Shown: positions 1-8,735, counted from the stretch's first letter. The stretch is DNA of 64,000 bases from Nitrospira_D sp019636945 (GCF_047338595.1 NZ_JBLFBO010000010.1:1-64000), one strand, 5' to 3'. The notes: generated by a model not told the origin, from the sequence alone. Translations and numbers: made by a program.

Positions 1-30
1 ACCGTCAAAGTCAAAGATCACAGCGCGCAT
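1..30 (-). CDS. HAD-superfamily hydrolase, N-terminal fragment
   Basis: Reading the minus strand from position 30 gives ATG followed by MRAVIFDFDG. This is the N-terminus of a haloacid dehalogenase-type phosphatase, and the DFDG motif carries the catalytic aspartate nucleophile. Only ten codons are inside the window, so the substrate cannot be inferred. A TATAAT hexamer about 50 bases upstream could be its promoter. Confidence 0.7.
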   Translation of the reverse strand, partial: MRAVIFDFDG

Positions 31-78
31 GGAGTCCTACCAGTTGTGATGTCGTACCTACGAAAGTGGACGGGCGGC

Positions 79-84
79 ATTATA
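79..84 (-). promoter_or_regulatory. Possible -10 box of the HAD hydrolase gene
   Basis: The minus strand reads TATAAT here, a perfect sigma70 -10 hexamer 48 bases upstream of the HAD start codon. No convincing -35 hexamer is visible at 16-18 bases, because that region is occupied by the hairpin at 90-125. Confidence 0.35.
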
Positions 85-89
85 GCACA

Positions 90-125
90 GCGAGAGGGTA
101 GTGGTAGGACTACCTACCCTCTCGC
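90..125. terminator. Strong hairpin downstream of the SH3-like protein gene
   Basis: Perfect 12-base arms GCGAGAGGGTAG (90-101) and CTACCCTCTCGC (114-125) enclose a 12-base loop. The hairpin lies 20 bases past the stop of the minus-strand gene at 146-937. No T-run follows on either strand, so it is either a non-canonical terminator or an mRNA-protecting stem. Confidence 0.5.
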
Positions 126-145
126 GGAGGATGAACCATGGATGA

Positions 146-937
146 TCAGGGTTTCAGCTTGAGCTGTTTCTCGGCCAACCATCCCTTGGTGCCGAAGTCG
201 GAGCGAATGGAGTAGACCCAGCCATTTCCTTGGAGATCGCCGTCAAGAATCGTGAATACAGTTCCTGGGGGAATGGCCGGTCCTGGTTTCGTCCCTTCGG
301 CGTCTTGACTAAGCTGCACTTTCTGACCGGGAGCGGCTTGATTGTGCACCACGCTGACCCGTTGCCCTTCGCTGAAGAGTGGCGCTGGAGTTTCGATAAC
401 CGGAGCGGCTGGAGTTGGCGCTGGACCTGAGGCCGAAGTCGGTAATGCCGGTGCCGGAGTTGAAGTCGTCGGCATCGGTGGCGCAGCCGGTGCTATGGGG
501 GGTAATGCTGGAGCGGGCGCTGCCGATTGCGGTGTCTCAATTGGCGTGATAGCCGGGGCAGGTGGCGGTGTCACGGCTTTAGGCTGTGCGGCTGGGGGAA
601 CAGGGACAGGAGCTGGGGGCGCCGGCTTTCGAGCGACAGGTGCTTGAGGCTGCTGGGCTGGGGCTTCGCCAAGGAGCGGGCCAAGATACTCCATGATCAT
701 GTCCGGTTCCATCGCAAGATAGGCGCCGCCGCCGAGCAGGAGGACCAACAGGGCCAGCAAGAGCGGACGCTTGTTTGATGGCTTGGGTGGCTTTACGGGT
801 GACGGTGATCGAACGGTGGTCGTCTGCTCCAATTCCTCTTCGGTGAATTCTAGATCCGGTTCAGGTTGACGCGCGAAGAACACGCTCCAGGTGAGAGGAT
901 TGCCGGCGAACGACGGACCTCCAGCAGTAGCAAACAT
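146..937 (-). CDS. Membrane-anchored protein with C-terminal SH3-like domain
   Basis: The protein has 263 residues. A short cytoplasmic N-terminus holds a FARQPEPDLEFTEEELE acidic stretch. One transmembrane helix lies at about residues 58-76. A long Pro/Ala linker (about 90-185) leads to a C-terminal SH3-like domain (about 190-263) containing GNGWVYSIRSDFGTKGW. Such domains usually bind peptides or peptidoglycan, so a periplasmic role is inferred. The start at 937 is chosen because AGGGAGGTGC lies just upstream; a start at 994 has no ribosome site. The gene runs in the same direction as the ribonucleotide reductase gene, about 100 bases downstream of it. The specific function is unknown. Confidence 0.7.
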   Translation of the reverse strand: MFATAGGPSFAGNPLTWSVFFARQPEPDLEFTEEELEQTTTVRSPSPVKPPKPSNKRPLLLALLVLLLGGGAYLAMEPDMIMEYLGPLLGEAPAQQPQAPVARKPAPPAPVPVPPAAQPKAVTPPPAPAITPIETPQSAAPAPALPPIAPAAPPMPTTSTPAPALPTSASGPAPTPAAPVIETPAPLFSEGQRVSVVHNQAAPGQKVQLSQDAEGTKPGPAIPPGTVFTILDGDLQGNGWVYSIRSDFGTKGWLAEKQLKLKP

Positions 938-1038
938 CGAGCACCTCCCTCTAGCAGACGGTATCGTAATCTCTCGAAAAGTACTTATCATCAAGCGCGT
1001 AGACTGTCAATTTTGCGTGAAGATTCAGCAGGATCCTG

Positions 1039-2769
1039 TTAACAAGATTGCACATGGGAGCAGGAGAGTACCTGATGCTCTCGGCTCCCGGCTCGATACA
1101 CCGTCACGCCTTTGCAGCCCAGTTCATATGCCAGCGAGAGCGCAGCGGCCACATCCGCGGTTGTCGCGGAGGGAGGGAGATTGATCGTTTTGGATACCCC
1201 GCTGTCGCTGTGTCGCTGAAAGACGGCCTGCATTCGGACATGATGAGCCGGAGCGATATCGTGGGCGGTGACAAACAGCCGGCGAAGATCCTCCGGGATC
1301 TGTGACAGATGTTGAATCGATTCATGCCGACCGATTTCTTCACGTAACTCGCAGAGGGAGAGGCCCCTGGCTCGAGCTCGCCGAAGGAACTCTGGGTGAA
1401 GGCGTTGGAGCCGGATGTCTTCCATGATTGTATGGGCGACACTGACACCGTAGAGCGGTTCAATCCCAGCGGAACAATCGGCTAGAATACTGATGGTTCC
1501 GGTTGGAGCAATGGTCGTGACCGTTGCATTCCGCCGGAGAAGACCCTCGGCTTCCAGCGGACTGCCCTTGTAGGCTGGGAAGGGGCCCCGTTCCTGTGCC
1601 AGTCGATGCGAGGATTCATGAGCCTGTTGGCGAACAAATCCCATCAACTGATCCGCGATGTGCAACGCGTCATCGGTATCGTACGGGACCCCCAGCTGAA
1701 TCAGTAGATCAGCAAACCCCATGATACCGAGCCCAATCTTTCTGGTGCGTTTGGTCTTGGCTTCGATCGATGCCAACGGGAAACGGGTTCGGTCGAGTAC
1801 ATTATCAAGAAAGCGAACCGCCAACTGAATGATGTGTTCGAGTCGTTCGTAGTCGATGCTGCTCGTGCCTCGATGGGTCGTCAGGCATCGGGCAACATTG
1901 ATCGATCCGAGCGTGCATGATTCATAGGCCAGCAGCGGTTGTTCGCCGCAAGGGTTCGTGGCTTCGATCGTCCCGAGGTGGGGTGTGGGATGTGCTTTAT
2001 TGATGGTATCAAGAAAGAGGACACCAGGCTCACCTGATTGCCAGGCTGCTTCGACCAGCCGATCAAAGACCATCTTGGCGGGGAGGCGTCGCACTGGCAT
2101 GGCGTTCCGTGGGTTGATGAGCGCATATGACCGGTTGTGTGTGACCGCCTTCATAAATCGGTCGGTCAGCCCCACGGAAAGATTGAAGTTTGTCATTTCA
2201 TGCGGCTGGCGTTTCAACGCGATGAAGTCCAGGATGTCGGGATGGTCGACTCGTAGGATGCCCATATTGGCGCCTCGTCTGGTGCCGCCTTGTTTGATGA
2301 CATCGGTCGACAGGTTGAACAGGCGCATGAACGAGATGGGACCGGATGCAAGGCCATTGGTGGTGGTGACTCGATCGGCGTGAGGGCGAATATGACTGAA
2401 AGAAAAGCCGGTTCCCCCGCCTGATTGATGAATGAGCGCTTGATGCTTCACCGCGTCGAAGATCGATTCCAAGGAATCGTCCACCGGTAAGACGAAACAA
2501 GCCGAGAGTTGCTGAAGCGGACGTCCAGCGTTCATCAGGGTCGGCGAATTCGGAAGAAATGTCAGAGATGCCATAGCCTCGTAGAATTGACCGGAGAGAC
2601 GGCGTCTGTGCGCGGGCGGTTCGATTGAGGCGACATCATCGGCGACGCGGTGAAACATTTCGGCGGGAGATTCGATGACCACCCCACGTTCGTTCTTGGC
2701 CAAGTAACGCTGGCGCAAGACCGTGAGTGCATTGGGAGACAGTCGCGGTGAGCGGTTTCTGGTACCCAT
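1039..2769 (-). CDS. nrdJ: Adenosylcobalamin-dependent (class II) ribonucleotide reductase
   Basis: The enzyme reduces ribonucleotides to deoxyribonucleotides using a B12-generated thiyl radical. In its 576 residues I see the family NPCGEQPL motif (Asn, Cys and Glu of the active site), followed by ESCTLGSINVARCL. The nucleotide-binding motif TIAPTGTISILADCSAGIEP is also present, as is QSGGGTGFSFSHIRP near the N-terminus. The C-terminus ends in a Cys-x5-Cys pair that could be the redox shuttle. It has no N-terminal ATP cone and is shorter than the 700-plus residue class II forms. No small subunit gene is nearby, as expected for class II. Oxygen independence would suit an organism exposed to low oxygen. 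Confidence 0.9.
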   Translation of the reverse strand: MGTRNRSPRLSPNALTVLRQRYLAKNERGVVIESPAEMFHRVADDVASIEPPAHRRRLSGQFYEAMASLTFLPNSPTLMNAGRPLQQLSACFVLPVDDSLESIFDAVKHQALIHQSGGGTGFSFSHIRPHADRVTTTNGLASGPISFMRLFNLSTDVIKQGGTRRGANMGILRVDHPDILDFIALKRQPHEMTNFNLSVGLTDRFMKAVTHNRSYALINPRNAMPVRRLPAKMVFDRLVEAAWQSGEPGVLFLDTINKAHPTPHLGTIEATNPCGEQPLLAYESCTLGSINVARCLTTHRGTSSIDYERLEHIIQLAVRFLDNVLDRTRFPLASIEAKTKRTRKIGLGIMGFADLLIQLGVPYDTDDALHIADQLMGFVRQQAHESSHRLAQERGPFPAYKGSPLEAEGLLRRNATVTTIAPTGTISILADCSAGIEPLYGVSVAHTIMEDIRLQRLHPEFLRRARARGLSLCELREEIGRHESIQHLSQIPEDLRRLFVTAHDIAPAHHVRMQAVFQRHSDSGVSKTINLPPSATTADVAAALSLAYELGCKGVTVYRAGSREHQVLSCSHVQSC

Positions 2770-2873
2770 AAAGCGATGAGGTCAATTATAGCTCTTTCCA
2801 GGAAAGAGGGAACATTCGGCGGGAGGTTGAATAGGCCGAAGCCTCTTGCATGTCTTCCACACCGGAGGGCAGA

Positions 2874-3305
2874 ATGCGGCGGTCGATCATCATGAAATCC
2901 TATCGAGAAGAACTCTGGTTTGAAACCAAAACCAGGCGTGCCTACATCAACATCACACCGCAGATTGAGGCGTTGATCCACAAGAGCGGCGTACGGGAAG
3001 GACTGGTGTTGGTGAATGCCATGCACATTACGGCAAGCGTGTATATCAATGACGATGAACCGGGGCTTCTGAGGGATTATGACGACTTTCTCGAACGACT
3101 CGCTCCCCATGAGGCGCGCTACCGGCACAATGACACCGGTGAGGACAACGGGGATGCTCACCTCAAACGGCAAGTGATGGGGCGAGAAGTGCTGGTGGCC
3201 ATTACAGAGGGCCGGCTCGACTTCGGGCCCTGGGAGCAAATTTTTTACGGCGAGTTCGACGGTCGTCGGCGCAAGCGTGTACTCGTCAAAATCATCGGGG
3301 AGTAA
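2874..3305 (+). CDS. YjbQ/UPF0047 family protein
   Basis: A compact protein of 143 residues. KSYREELWFETKTRRAYINITPQ at the N-terminus and the NAMHITASVYIND and RHNDTGEDNGDAHLKRQVMG regions are typical of YjbQ. The His and Asp/Glu residues of the family pocket are present (HIT, HNDTGEDN, DAH). Family members rescue thiamine-phosphate synthase mutants at low efficiency, but their natural role is unsettled. The start at 2874 has GGAGGG four bases upstream; the ATG at 2892 fits family length equally well. Divergent from nrdJ. Confidence 0.85.
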   Translation: MRRSIIMKSYREELWFETKTRRAYINITPQIEALIHKSGVREGLVLVNAMHITASVYINDDEPGLLRDYDDFLERLAPHEARYRHNDTGEDNGDAHLKRQVMGREVLVAITEGRLDFGPWEQIFYGEFDGRRRKRVLVKIIGE

Positions 3306-3437
3306 GGGAACCTCTGTGCATGAGCACTTCCGTCATACCGGCAATGTTGTTCGCGCTTGCGCGGGGTGCAAAAGTTTGGCAACATGCAGTCTGAGTTATC
3401 GGCCCATTGGTCGTGGCTCGCATGGTAAGGAAGAACA

Positions 3438-4451
3438 ATGCTAGCCTGGTCTCGTCCGGACCCACTCACGCGCGATCTCATCCATCTCATCAACGCCCGC
3501 CGTCATGAGCACGGAGATGCCGATGATGCGATCGACACCCTGCAGGCTTTTCTCGAGCAGGGGCGTGAGCATGATCTACTGACTGTTCTAGCCGCACTCG
3601 ATGAAGAAATGGCCGAGTGGCTGTTTGACTTGGTCGCCGAGGCGAGTTGTACGCTGCTCTTGGACGGGCCGCATGACGAAAAGCCGACGTATGCCACCAT
3701 CGCGGCTCTGGCACTTCCGCTCCAGGCGAATTTGACTGCGCCGCTGAAGCTCAAGATCGACCCGATCGCGACCGCCGATTTGCTGCACAAACATCTGCAG
3801 CTTCCTCCAGGAACGGTCGTTCGCGTTGAATCGAGATTGTTGACCGATGCCACCTTGGAGATGTTGAACCTCCAGCTATTTCATGACCATCTGGTGATGG
3901 TCGCCGATTCACGACGCGTACAGTCCGTTGCAGCGCGCTTACTTCCACCGGTTGAAAACACCGCCTTCCTCTTGTTTGAGATGATGGGAGCTCCGGATCC
4001 AGGATTGCCCGACTCATGGGAAGATCAGCAGCGCCGTGAGATTCTGGAAGGACTCGTCAAACAATGTCCGGAGCTCGCCTGTGCACCCGACATGATCGAA
4101 GCACCGGTGTATGCCGCTTATGCGATGTTTGATGCACAAAATGCCGTACGGCTTCATCATCTGGCGGATGAGACCGCTGCGGTGTGGCGAGAGTTGGACC
4201 CGCTCGTCAGGTCTCGGACGATCGTGCATCTTCACACACAATGTGGAAATGGGGTCTATATGCCGGTCTGGACAGACCTGTTCGACCCGGAACTTCCTGA
4301 AGAACATGGTCCAGTGTGGACCTCGCCGGACGTCTGGGTATTCACGGCCGATCTTCCGATCGAATGGCCTGGCGAAATGCTGACCAACCGTCTTTTGGCC
4401 GAAGGCTGCACCAGGTTTGAAAACCATATCGTAGAAGCTCCAGAGAACTAG
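3438..4451 (+). CDS. Hypothetical protein, 337 residues
   Basis: I do not recognise a family with confidence. The protein is acidic and mostly alpha-helical, with many Leu-rich segments (residues 30-75, 110-160) and no signal peptide or membrane segment. The N-terminus resembles a helical scaffold (DAIDTLQAFLEQGREHDLLTVLAALDEEMAEWLF). The C-terminal third contains HLHTQCGNGVYMPVWTDLFD. A ribosome site (AAGGAAG) precedes the ATG. It stands alone between the YjbQ gene and the Cys-rich membrane protein gene. Codon use looks like that of its neighbours. Confidence 0.65.
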   Translation: MLAWSRPDPLTRDLIHLINARRHEHGDADDAIDTLQAFLEQGREHDLLTVLAALDEEMAEWLFDLVAEASCTLLLDGPHDEKPTYATIAALALPLQANLTAPLKLKIDPIATADLLHKHLQLPPGTVVRVESRLLTDATLEMLNLQLFHDHLVMVADSRRVQSVAARLLPPVENTAFLLFEMMGAPDPGLPDSWEDQQRREILEGLVKQCPELACAPDMIEAPVYAAYAMFDAQNAVRLHHLADETAAVWRELDPLVRSRTIVHLHTQCGNGVYMPVWTDLFDPELPEEHGPVWTSPDVWVFTADLPIEWPGEMLTNRLLAEGCTRFENHIVEAPEN

Positions 4452-4575
4452 CCGTCCTCTTCCAGTTCGAATTCTCCGTATTCCTTCAGGGTGTGTCGTA
4501 TCATTTCAGGTAGAGGTCTTGCGCAAAACACCAGTTTCGGTGATTTTCCAGCGGCTTTATTTTATTCTCAGCACG

Positions 4576-5187
4576 ATGATGCAGCCAAAACAGACGGAGC
4601 AATCTGCAAAGGCTACTGCAAGCCTCGTCACGGGAGGCGGGTTGATCCTCGTCTGGGCGATTATCTGGACAAATGTCCCGCCGAAAGATGAATTCGTATC
4701 TGCTCAATCTACAACACCATCCGTAGAACGGTCACGCCCAGTTGAGCTCGACCTGACAATCCCCGGCGCACCTCGTCAGCCTCTGCAGGGCTCGACCGGA
4801 ACCGGAGAGCTGTCAGGTGGCGTTGCGAGTAGCGGAGACGCGGCTCTGCAAGACAGTCATGCGAGGCAAATTGCGGAAGTGCGGTGCGATGCGCGAGTCC
4901 AGCAACTGTGCCCGGATTCACTCATGGGGGAAGAGAGACGGCGCTGTGTGATGCAACGGGTACGGCAGTTGGATCAGTCCTGTCAGCAAATCATCCGACA
5001 GCGTACAGCGCGATGGAAAGCTGCCGATGCCTATCGGTTGGCCTGTGCGCCAGATGTCAAGCGCATGTGCCCGACAGTGGAACCGGGGGAAGGTCGTATT
5101 CTCACGTGTTTACAAGAACACGAACAGGATCTTTCTGAAATCTGCTATCAAAGCTTGCCGAAGGGCCAGCTCCACTTCAGAAACTGA
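4576..5187 (+). CDS. Membrane-anchored protein with cysteine-rich repeats
   Basis: An N-terminal hydrophobic helix (ASLVTGGGLILVWAIIWTNV) anchors a periplasmic part. The C-terminal half carries two repeats with the pattern CDARVQQLCPDS...CV...C and CAPDVKRMCPTVEPGEGRILTCL. This matches the GLG1-type cysteine-rich repeat, a small domain of unknown function found in many secreted bacterial proteins. The start is uncertain: tandem ATGs at 4576/4579 fit a signal-anchor best, but no clear ribosome site is visible and a TTG at 4519 is in frame. The gene is convergent with the kinase gene downstream. Confidence 0.6.
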   Translation: MMQPKQTEQSAKATASLVTGGGLILVWAIIWTNVPPKDEFVSAQSTTPSVERSRPVELDLTIPGAPRQPLQGSTGTGELSGGVASSGDAALQDSHARQIAEVRCDARVQQLCPDSLMGEERRRCVMQRVRQLDQSCQQIIRQRTARWKAADAYRLACAPDVKRMCPTVEPGEGRILTCLQEHEQDLSEICYQSLPKGQLHFRN

Positions 5188-5214
5188 GACCTCCAGCCTG
5201 CAAGGTATTCTGAT

Positions 5215-5248
5215 GTGAGCCCTGGCTTTCACGATATTGAGGGCTCAC
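5215..5248. terminator. Bidirectional hairpin between convergent genes
   Basis: GTGAGCCCT (5215-5223) pairs perfectly with AGGGCTCAC (5240-5248) around a 16-base loop. It sits between two convergent stop codons at 5187 and 5260, the expected place for a shared terminator. It has no long T-run. Confidence 0.5.
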
Positions 5249-5259
5249 GGACTTCATCT

Positions 5260-6702
5260 TTATGCCGCCAGTCCTTGGGTGCAGGAGCGGAGTGCCGTGG
5301 CGAATTCGCTCGCACGGCGGTAGCGTTGGGCTGGATCTTTCTGCAACGCGCGATCTATGACGGTTTTAACGGTGGGAGGTAGATCAGGTCTGAGCGTCTT
5401 CAGGCTGGGATGGGGCGTTTGGGCGATGGCGAATAACAGTGCGGACACGTTGTCTGCCAGGAACGGCGGTCGGCCGGTCAGCAACTCAAACATGACGACG
5501 GCTAGCGAGAACATATCAGAACGTCCATCCACCTTTTTCCCTGCGATCTGTTCTGGAGACATGTAGGTCGGTGTACCCATCACGATATTTGTCTGAGTCT
5601 TGGCGGACATCGCCATCTTGGCAATACCGAAGTCCATGATCTTAATGACCTGTTCCCTGGTCAGCATGATGTTGGCTGGTTTGATATCGCGATGGACCAC
5701 GCCCTGTTGGTGCGCATAGTCCATTGCCTCGGCGACGGTGACCGCAATCGAAATAACTTGCTCGAACGACAGCAACTTCGGTTTCCGCGACCAGTCCTTG
5801 AGCGTCGTCCCTTCGAGCAGTTCCATTGCGATGTACCCAAGAGGCCCCTCCTCACCCGCATCGAAAATCGTGACGATGTTTGGGTGTGACAACCGGCCCG
5901 TCGATTCAGCTTCGCGAAAGAACCGTGTCTTCATTTCATGGAGTTTATCGGAATCGTCGTTCTCGTCGAGCCGCATGGTTTTGATCGCCACGAACCGCTG
6001 GATGGTCGGATCTTTTCCGAGGTACACCACTCCCATGGCCCCACGCCCCAGCTCCTTCAGGACCTTGTAGCGACCAAGTGTTGAAGGAGAGCCTGCCTGA
6101 GTGGTGGAGTGACGAGGTGAGGTGTCCACGTCACAGTCGTCCTCTTCCTGTCCGAGCGTCTCAGTTGTCGTGAGGGATGTCGTATGGTGAGTCGGCTTCG
6201 GTGATGTTGCAAAAAATCGATGAAGTGCATCAAAGTTTACCAACCAGGTCGTCGTGATCCAGAGACCGGTGAGGGTGAGGACTGCCGTTTGTGCGATGGC
6301 ATAGCGTGCTGTCCCGACGCTGTCGATCAGTGAGATTCCGAGCACTCGAAAGGTTTTGTCCACTGCCATGACAATAAAGAGGGTCGTGACGGGAAGGGTC
6401 ATCCGTTTAAGGAACGATTGGCCTCGTCCGTCATCCGGTATTAAGTGCACTATGCGAGCTGCGATCAGGAAGAGGGCCGTAACTCCGACTGCTTGAGCGA
6501 TCAGGTGAACAGTTTGGGTGCCGCTCAGACCGAAGAGAGTGAAAGGGAATGATTGAGCTGCAGGCAGTTTGCTGAACGCGGGGCCGGCGAAAAAAACCGC
6601 GCAGGTCATCAGAACATAGTGTAGGGCGCAGCGTGACGTGTTGATCATAACCGACGTGCTGAGGAGACAGGCAGAGTCTAGCCGATCTGGGAGGGGAGTC
6701 AA
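5260..6702 (-). CDS. Membrane Ser/Thr protein kinase with N-terminal membrane domain
   Basis: This 480-residue protein has about four hydrophobic helices first (roughly 26-44, 64-84, 101-120, 136-156). A polar linker and a complete Hanks-type kinase domain (about 210-475) follow. Kinase landmarks are GRGAMGVVYLG (P-loop), VAIK with Lys241, HRDIKPANIM (catalytic loop), DFGIAKM and GTPTYMSPEQ. All catalytic residues are present. Most bacterial kinases of this class place the kinase first and the membrane helix after it, so this order is unusual. The start at 6702 is a TTG without a clear ribosome site; ATG at 6648 is an alternative. Confidence 0.85.
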   Translation of the reverse strand: MTPLPDRLDSACLLSTSVMINTSRCALHYVLMTCAVFFAGPAFSKLPAAQSFPFTLFGLSGTQTVHLIAQAVGVTALFLIAARIVHLIPDDGRGQSFLKRMTLPVTTLFIVMAVDKTFRVLGISLIDSVGTARYAIAQTAVLTLTGLWITTTWLVNFDALHRFFATSPKPTHHTTSLTTTETLGQEEDDCDVDTSPRHSTTQAGSPSTLGRYKVLKELGRGAMGVVYLGKDPTIQRFVAIKTMRLDENDDSDKLHEMKTRFFREAESTGRLSHPNIVTIFDAGEEGPLGYIAMELLEGTTLKDWSRKPKLLSFEQVISIAVTVAEAMDYAHQQGVVHRDIKPANIMLTREQVIKIMDFGIAKMAMSAKTQTNIVMGTPTYMSPEQIAGKKVDGRSDMFSLAVVMFELLTGRPPFLADNVSALLFAIAQTPHPSLKTLRPDLPPTVKTVIDRALQKDPAQRYRRASEFATALRSCTQGLAA

Positions 6703-6771
6703 TGGATTGAAGAAATCATGCGATCAATGCGAGCCGGTCGATATCTATCATTCCAGCATGCTCACAACCTG

Positions 6772-6957
6772 CTAACAGGCTGTTGACAAAGGCTGCCAGC
6801 GGCGTTTTCACGTCGCTCAGAGGCTCAACGTACGGGCCGGAGTACGATTCGCCCACTGCGGCCTTGCTGGACAGCCTGCGAGGCATCTCAATTCGGTTAG
6901 TCACTGTGAGGCTCGGCCCGTTTGAGGAAGAACGCAGGGTTTGTCAACACACTGCTA
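6772..6957. repeat. Dispersed repeat, copy 1, with inverted ends
   Basis: 186 bases bounded by CTAACAGGCTGTTGACAAA on the left and TTTGTCAACACACTGCTAG on the right, which are imperfect inverted repeats. The core shares long identical stretches with 57954-58175 (for example CTCAACGTACGGGCCGGAGT and TGCTGGACAGCCTGCGAGGC). No ORF or transposase is inside. The right end supplies the TAG stop codon of the adjacent PHP gene (6955-6957). Confidence 0.85.
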
Positions 6958-7803
6958 GATTCGTCCGACGGCGGCCTTCATCTTGGTAAGCAACGAAATG
7001 GGGACATGCAGAGTGCCTTTGCCGATTCCGACGTCAATATCGGGTTTCGTGAGACCATGGAAGTCGCTTCCTCCGGTGACCAACAGGCCGAGTTGTTGCG
7101 CGAGGCTGAGATACTCGCGTGTTTGCCGGGCTGCATGGGTGCTGTAGTAGACCTCCACACCATCGAGTCCCGCAGATTTGAGATCTCGAAGCAGCTCGAT
7201 TAACGAGCGATCAGCGAGTTTGACCCAGGTCGGATGGGCCAAGACGGCAAGTCCTCCCGCTGCTTTGATCCATTGAATGGCTTCAGCGGGACTCGGAAGA
7301 TCGCGAGGCACGTAGGCAGGTTTTCCATCGGCGAGAAAACGATCAAAGGCTTCCTTGGCCGACGAGACCACCTGTTTGTCCATCAGGGCACGGGCGATGT
7401 GAGGTCTACCCACGGAGTCACTGCCCGCGAGAGCTCGAACTTCCTCGTAGGTGATGTCAATGCCGAGTGATTGGAGCCGTTCAATGATTTGCGGATTGCG
7501 CCGGTGTCGACTGTCACGCAAGGTCTTGAATCGTTCATTGAGGACAGAGTCGTGCCAGTTAAGAAAGTAGCCAAGGATGTGCAACTCCGATCGGCCGCTG
7601 ATCGAGCTGACCTCGACGCCTGGGATGACTTCAATCCCACAGGGCTCTGCCGCCGTGATGGCCTCCGCGATTCCCGTCATGATGTCATGATCCGTGATGG
7701 CGAGGGCGGTCACACCGGCCTGATGTGCGAGGCCGATGACCTCCGAAGGGGTATGACTTCCGTCCGAGTGGGTTGTATGGAGGTGAAGATCTAAGCGGTT
7801 CAT
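6955..7803 (-). CDS. PHP-domain phosphoesterase (nucleoside bisphosphate phosphatase/RNase AM-like)
   Basis: A 282-residue PHP protein. The metal-binding motifs DLHLHTTHSDGSHTP at the start, ITDHD at about residue 38, EVIPGVEVSS, LAHPTW and GGSDFHG near the end are all intact. Proteins of this length and pattern hydrolyse 3',5'-nucleoside bisphosphates or trim short RNA 5' ends (YciV type). The exact substrate is inferred from family. The start ATGA overlaps the stop of the upstream FolB fusion gene by four bases, so the two are translationally coupled. Its stop codon lies inside the terminal stem of the dispersed repeat. Confidence 0.85.
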   Translation of the reverse strand: MNRLDLHLHTTHSDGSHTPSEVIGLAHQAGVTALAITDHDIMTGIAEAITAAEPCGIEVIPGVEVSSISGRSELHILGYFLNWHDSVLNERFKTLRDSRHRRNPQIIERLQSLGIDITYEEVRALAGSDSVGRPHIARALMDKQVVSSAKEAFDRFLADGKPAYVPRDLPSPAEAIQWIKAAGGLAVLAHPTWVKLADRSLIELLRDLKSAGLDGVEVYYSTHAARQTREYLSLAQQLGLLVTGGSDFHGLTKPDIDVGIGKGTLHVPISLLTKMKAAVGRI

Positions 7804-8735
7804 GTTGAAGTTCCTGGAGTGAAAGGTTTTTGTGCCACGAGTTGCGCAGTGTACGCCGAATCTCCGTCTCGAGCCCCTTCATGCAGTCCTTCATCATAAT
7901 GCAGGACACGAAGTCCGGAGGTAAGGCCCAACAGTTCCCCATGGCCCAGGCAGAACTCCCGCCGTCGGGGATGTTGGTAACGGAGGTGATGATCGATCAG
8001 AAAGGTCTCGTAGACGAACAGTCCACCAGGTTTGAGTGAGCGAAAGAGATGCGGAAAGATCGGTCGATTCAGATAGAAGAAAACGAGGATGGCGTCGTAT
8101 CGTTCCTCACCGAGATCCGGCGGATGCGGTGATTCCAAGTCGAGCGCTTGTGTCGTGACGCCACCGAGATGTCTCGTTCGAGCATCGGCCAACAGCTGTG
8201 CGAGCGCTTGTTCATCTCGATCAACGGCTTCGACCTGGTATCCGAGGGATGAGAGAAATAACGTGTGTCGTCCTTTTCCCGCAGCGACGTCGAGGATCAG
8301 CCCCTTGGGGAGGCGATCCAGCTGCTGCACGAGAAACCTCGATGGGTGTGGATCCGCACGGAGCAACAGCTGGGTCAACCGGGTCCGCTCAAGGGTGATG
8401 CCGACGGATGATGTGATCTGCACGATCGGCGGATGCAATTTGCGCAGCCAGAGCTTGATTCGACCAACAGGGAATTCAGCAAAAAGAGCGGCAACAAGCT
8501 GTTCGGCGATTGATTCAAGAAGTTGCGCCTCTCGACCGGTTCCGATTTCGACGATGCGGCGGGCCATGGCCGCATAGTCGATGGTGTGGCGTAGATCGTC
8601 AGAAACCCCCGCGTGATCCATCCGGCAATCCAACTCCAGATCGACGGCGAGGGGTTGCGCGCGCGCGCGTTCTTCGGGTGTCACCCCGCAACGACTACGA
8701 AATTCCAATCGCTCAATGCGGATCTGGTCAGTCAT
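7800..8735 (-). CDS. folB: Dihydroneopterin aldolase fused to a SAM methyltransferase
   Basis: Residues 1-118 form a FolB domain (folate synthesis; 7,8-dihydroneopterin to 6-hydroxymethyl-dihydropterin plus glycolaldehyde). GVTPEER, TIDYAAM and LRKLHPPI match the family positions of the catalytic Glu, Tyr and Lys. Residues about 130-300 are a class I methyltransferase (LILDVAAGKGRHTLFLSSLG, EAVDRD, DAILVFFYLNRPIF, LKPGGLFVYETF) resembling TehB-type enzymes. Each domain is full length, with no stop or frameshift at the join. FolB is normally about 120 residues on its own. Coupled by overlap to the PHP gene. What the methyltransferase acts on is unknown. Confidence 0.85.
   Translation of the reverse strand: MTDQIRIERLEFRSRCGVTPEERARAQPLAVDLELDCRMDHAGVSDDLRHTIDYAAMARRIVEIGTGREAQLLESIAEQLVAALFAEFPVGRIKLWLRKLHPPIVQITSSVGITLERTRLTQLLLRADPHPSRFLVQQLDRLPKGLILDVAAGKGRHTLFLSSLGYQVEAVDRDEQALAQLLADARTRHLGGVTTQALDLESPHPPDLGEERYDAILVFFYLNRPIFPHLFRSLKPGGLFVYETFLIDHHLRYQHPRRREFCLGHGELLGLTSGLRVLHYDEGLHEGARDGDSAYTAQLVAQKPFTPGTST

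Noticed and set aside
342..1184. Long plus-strand frames rich in Gly/Ala opposite the SH3-like protein gene and nrdJ.
   Set aside because: They mirror the Pro/Ala linker and the nrdJ codons on the other strand, with no ribosome sites.
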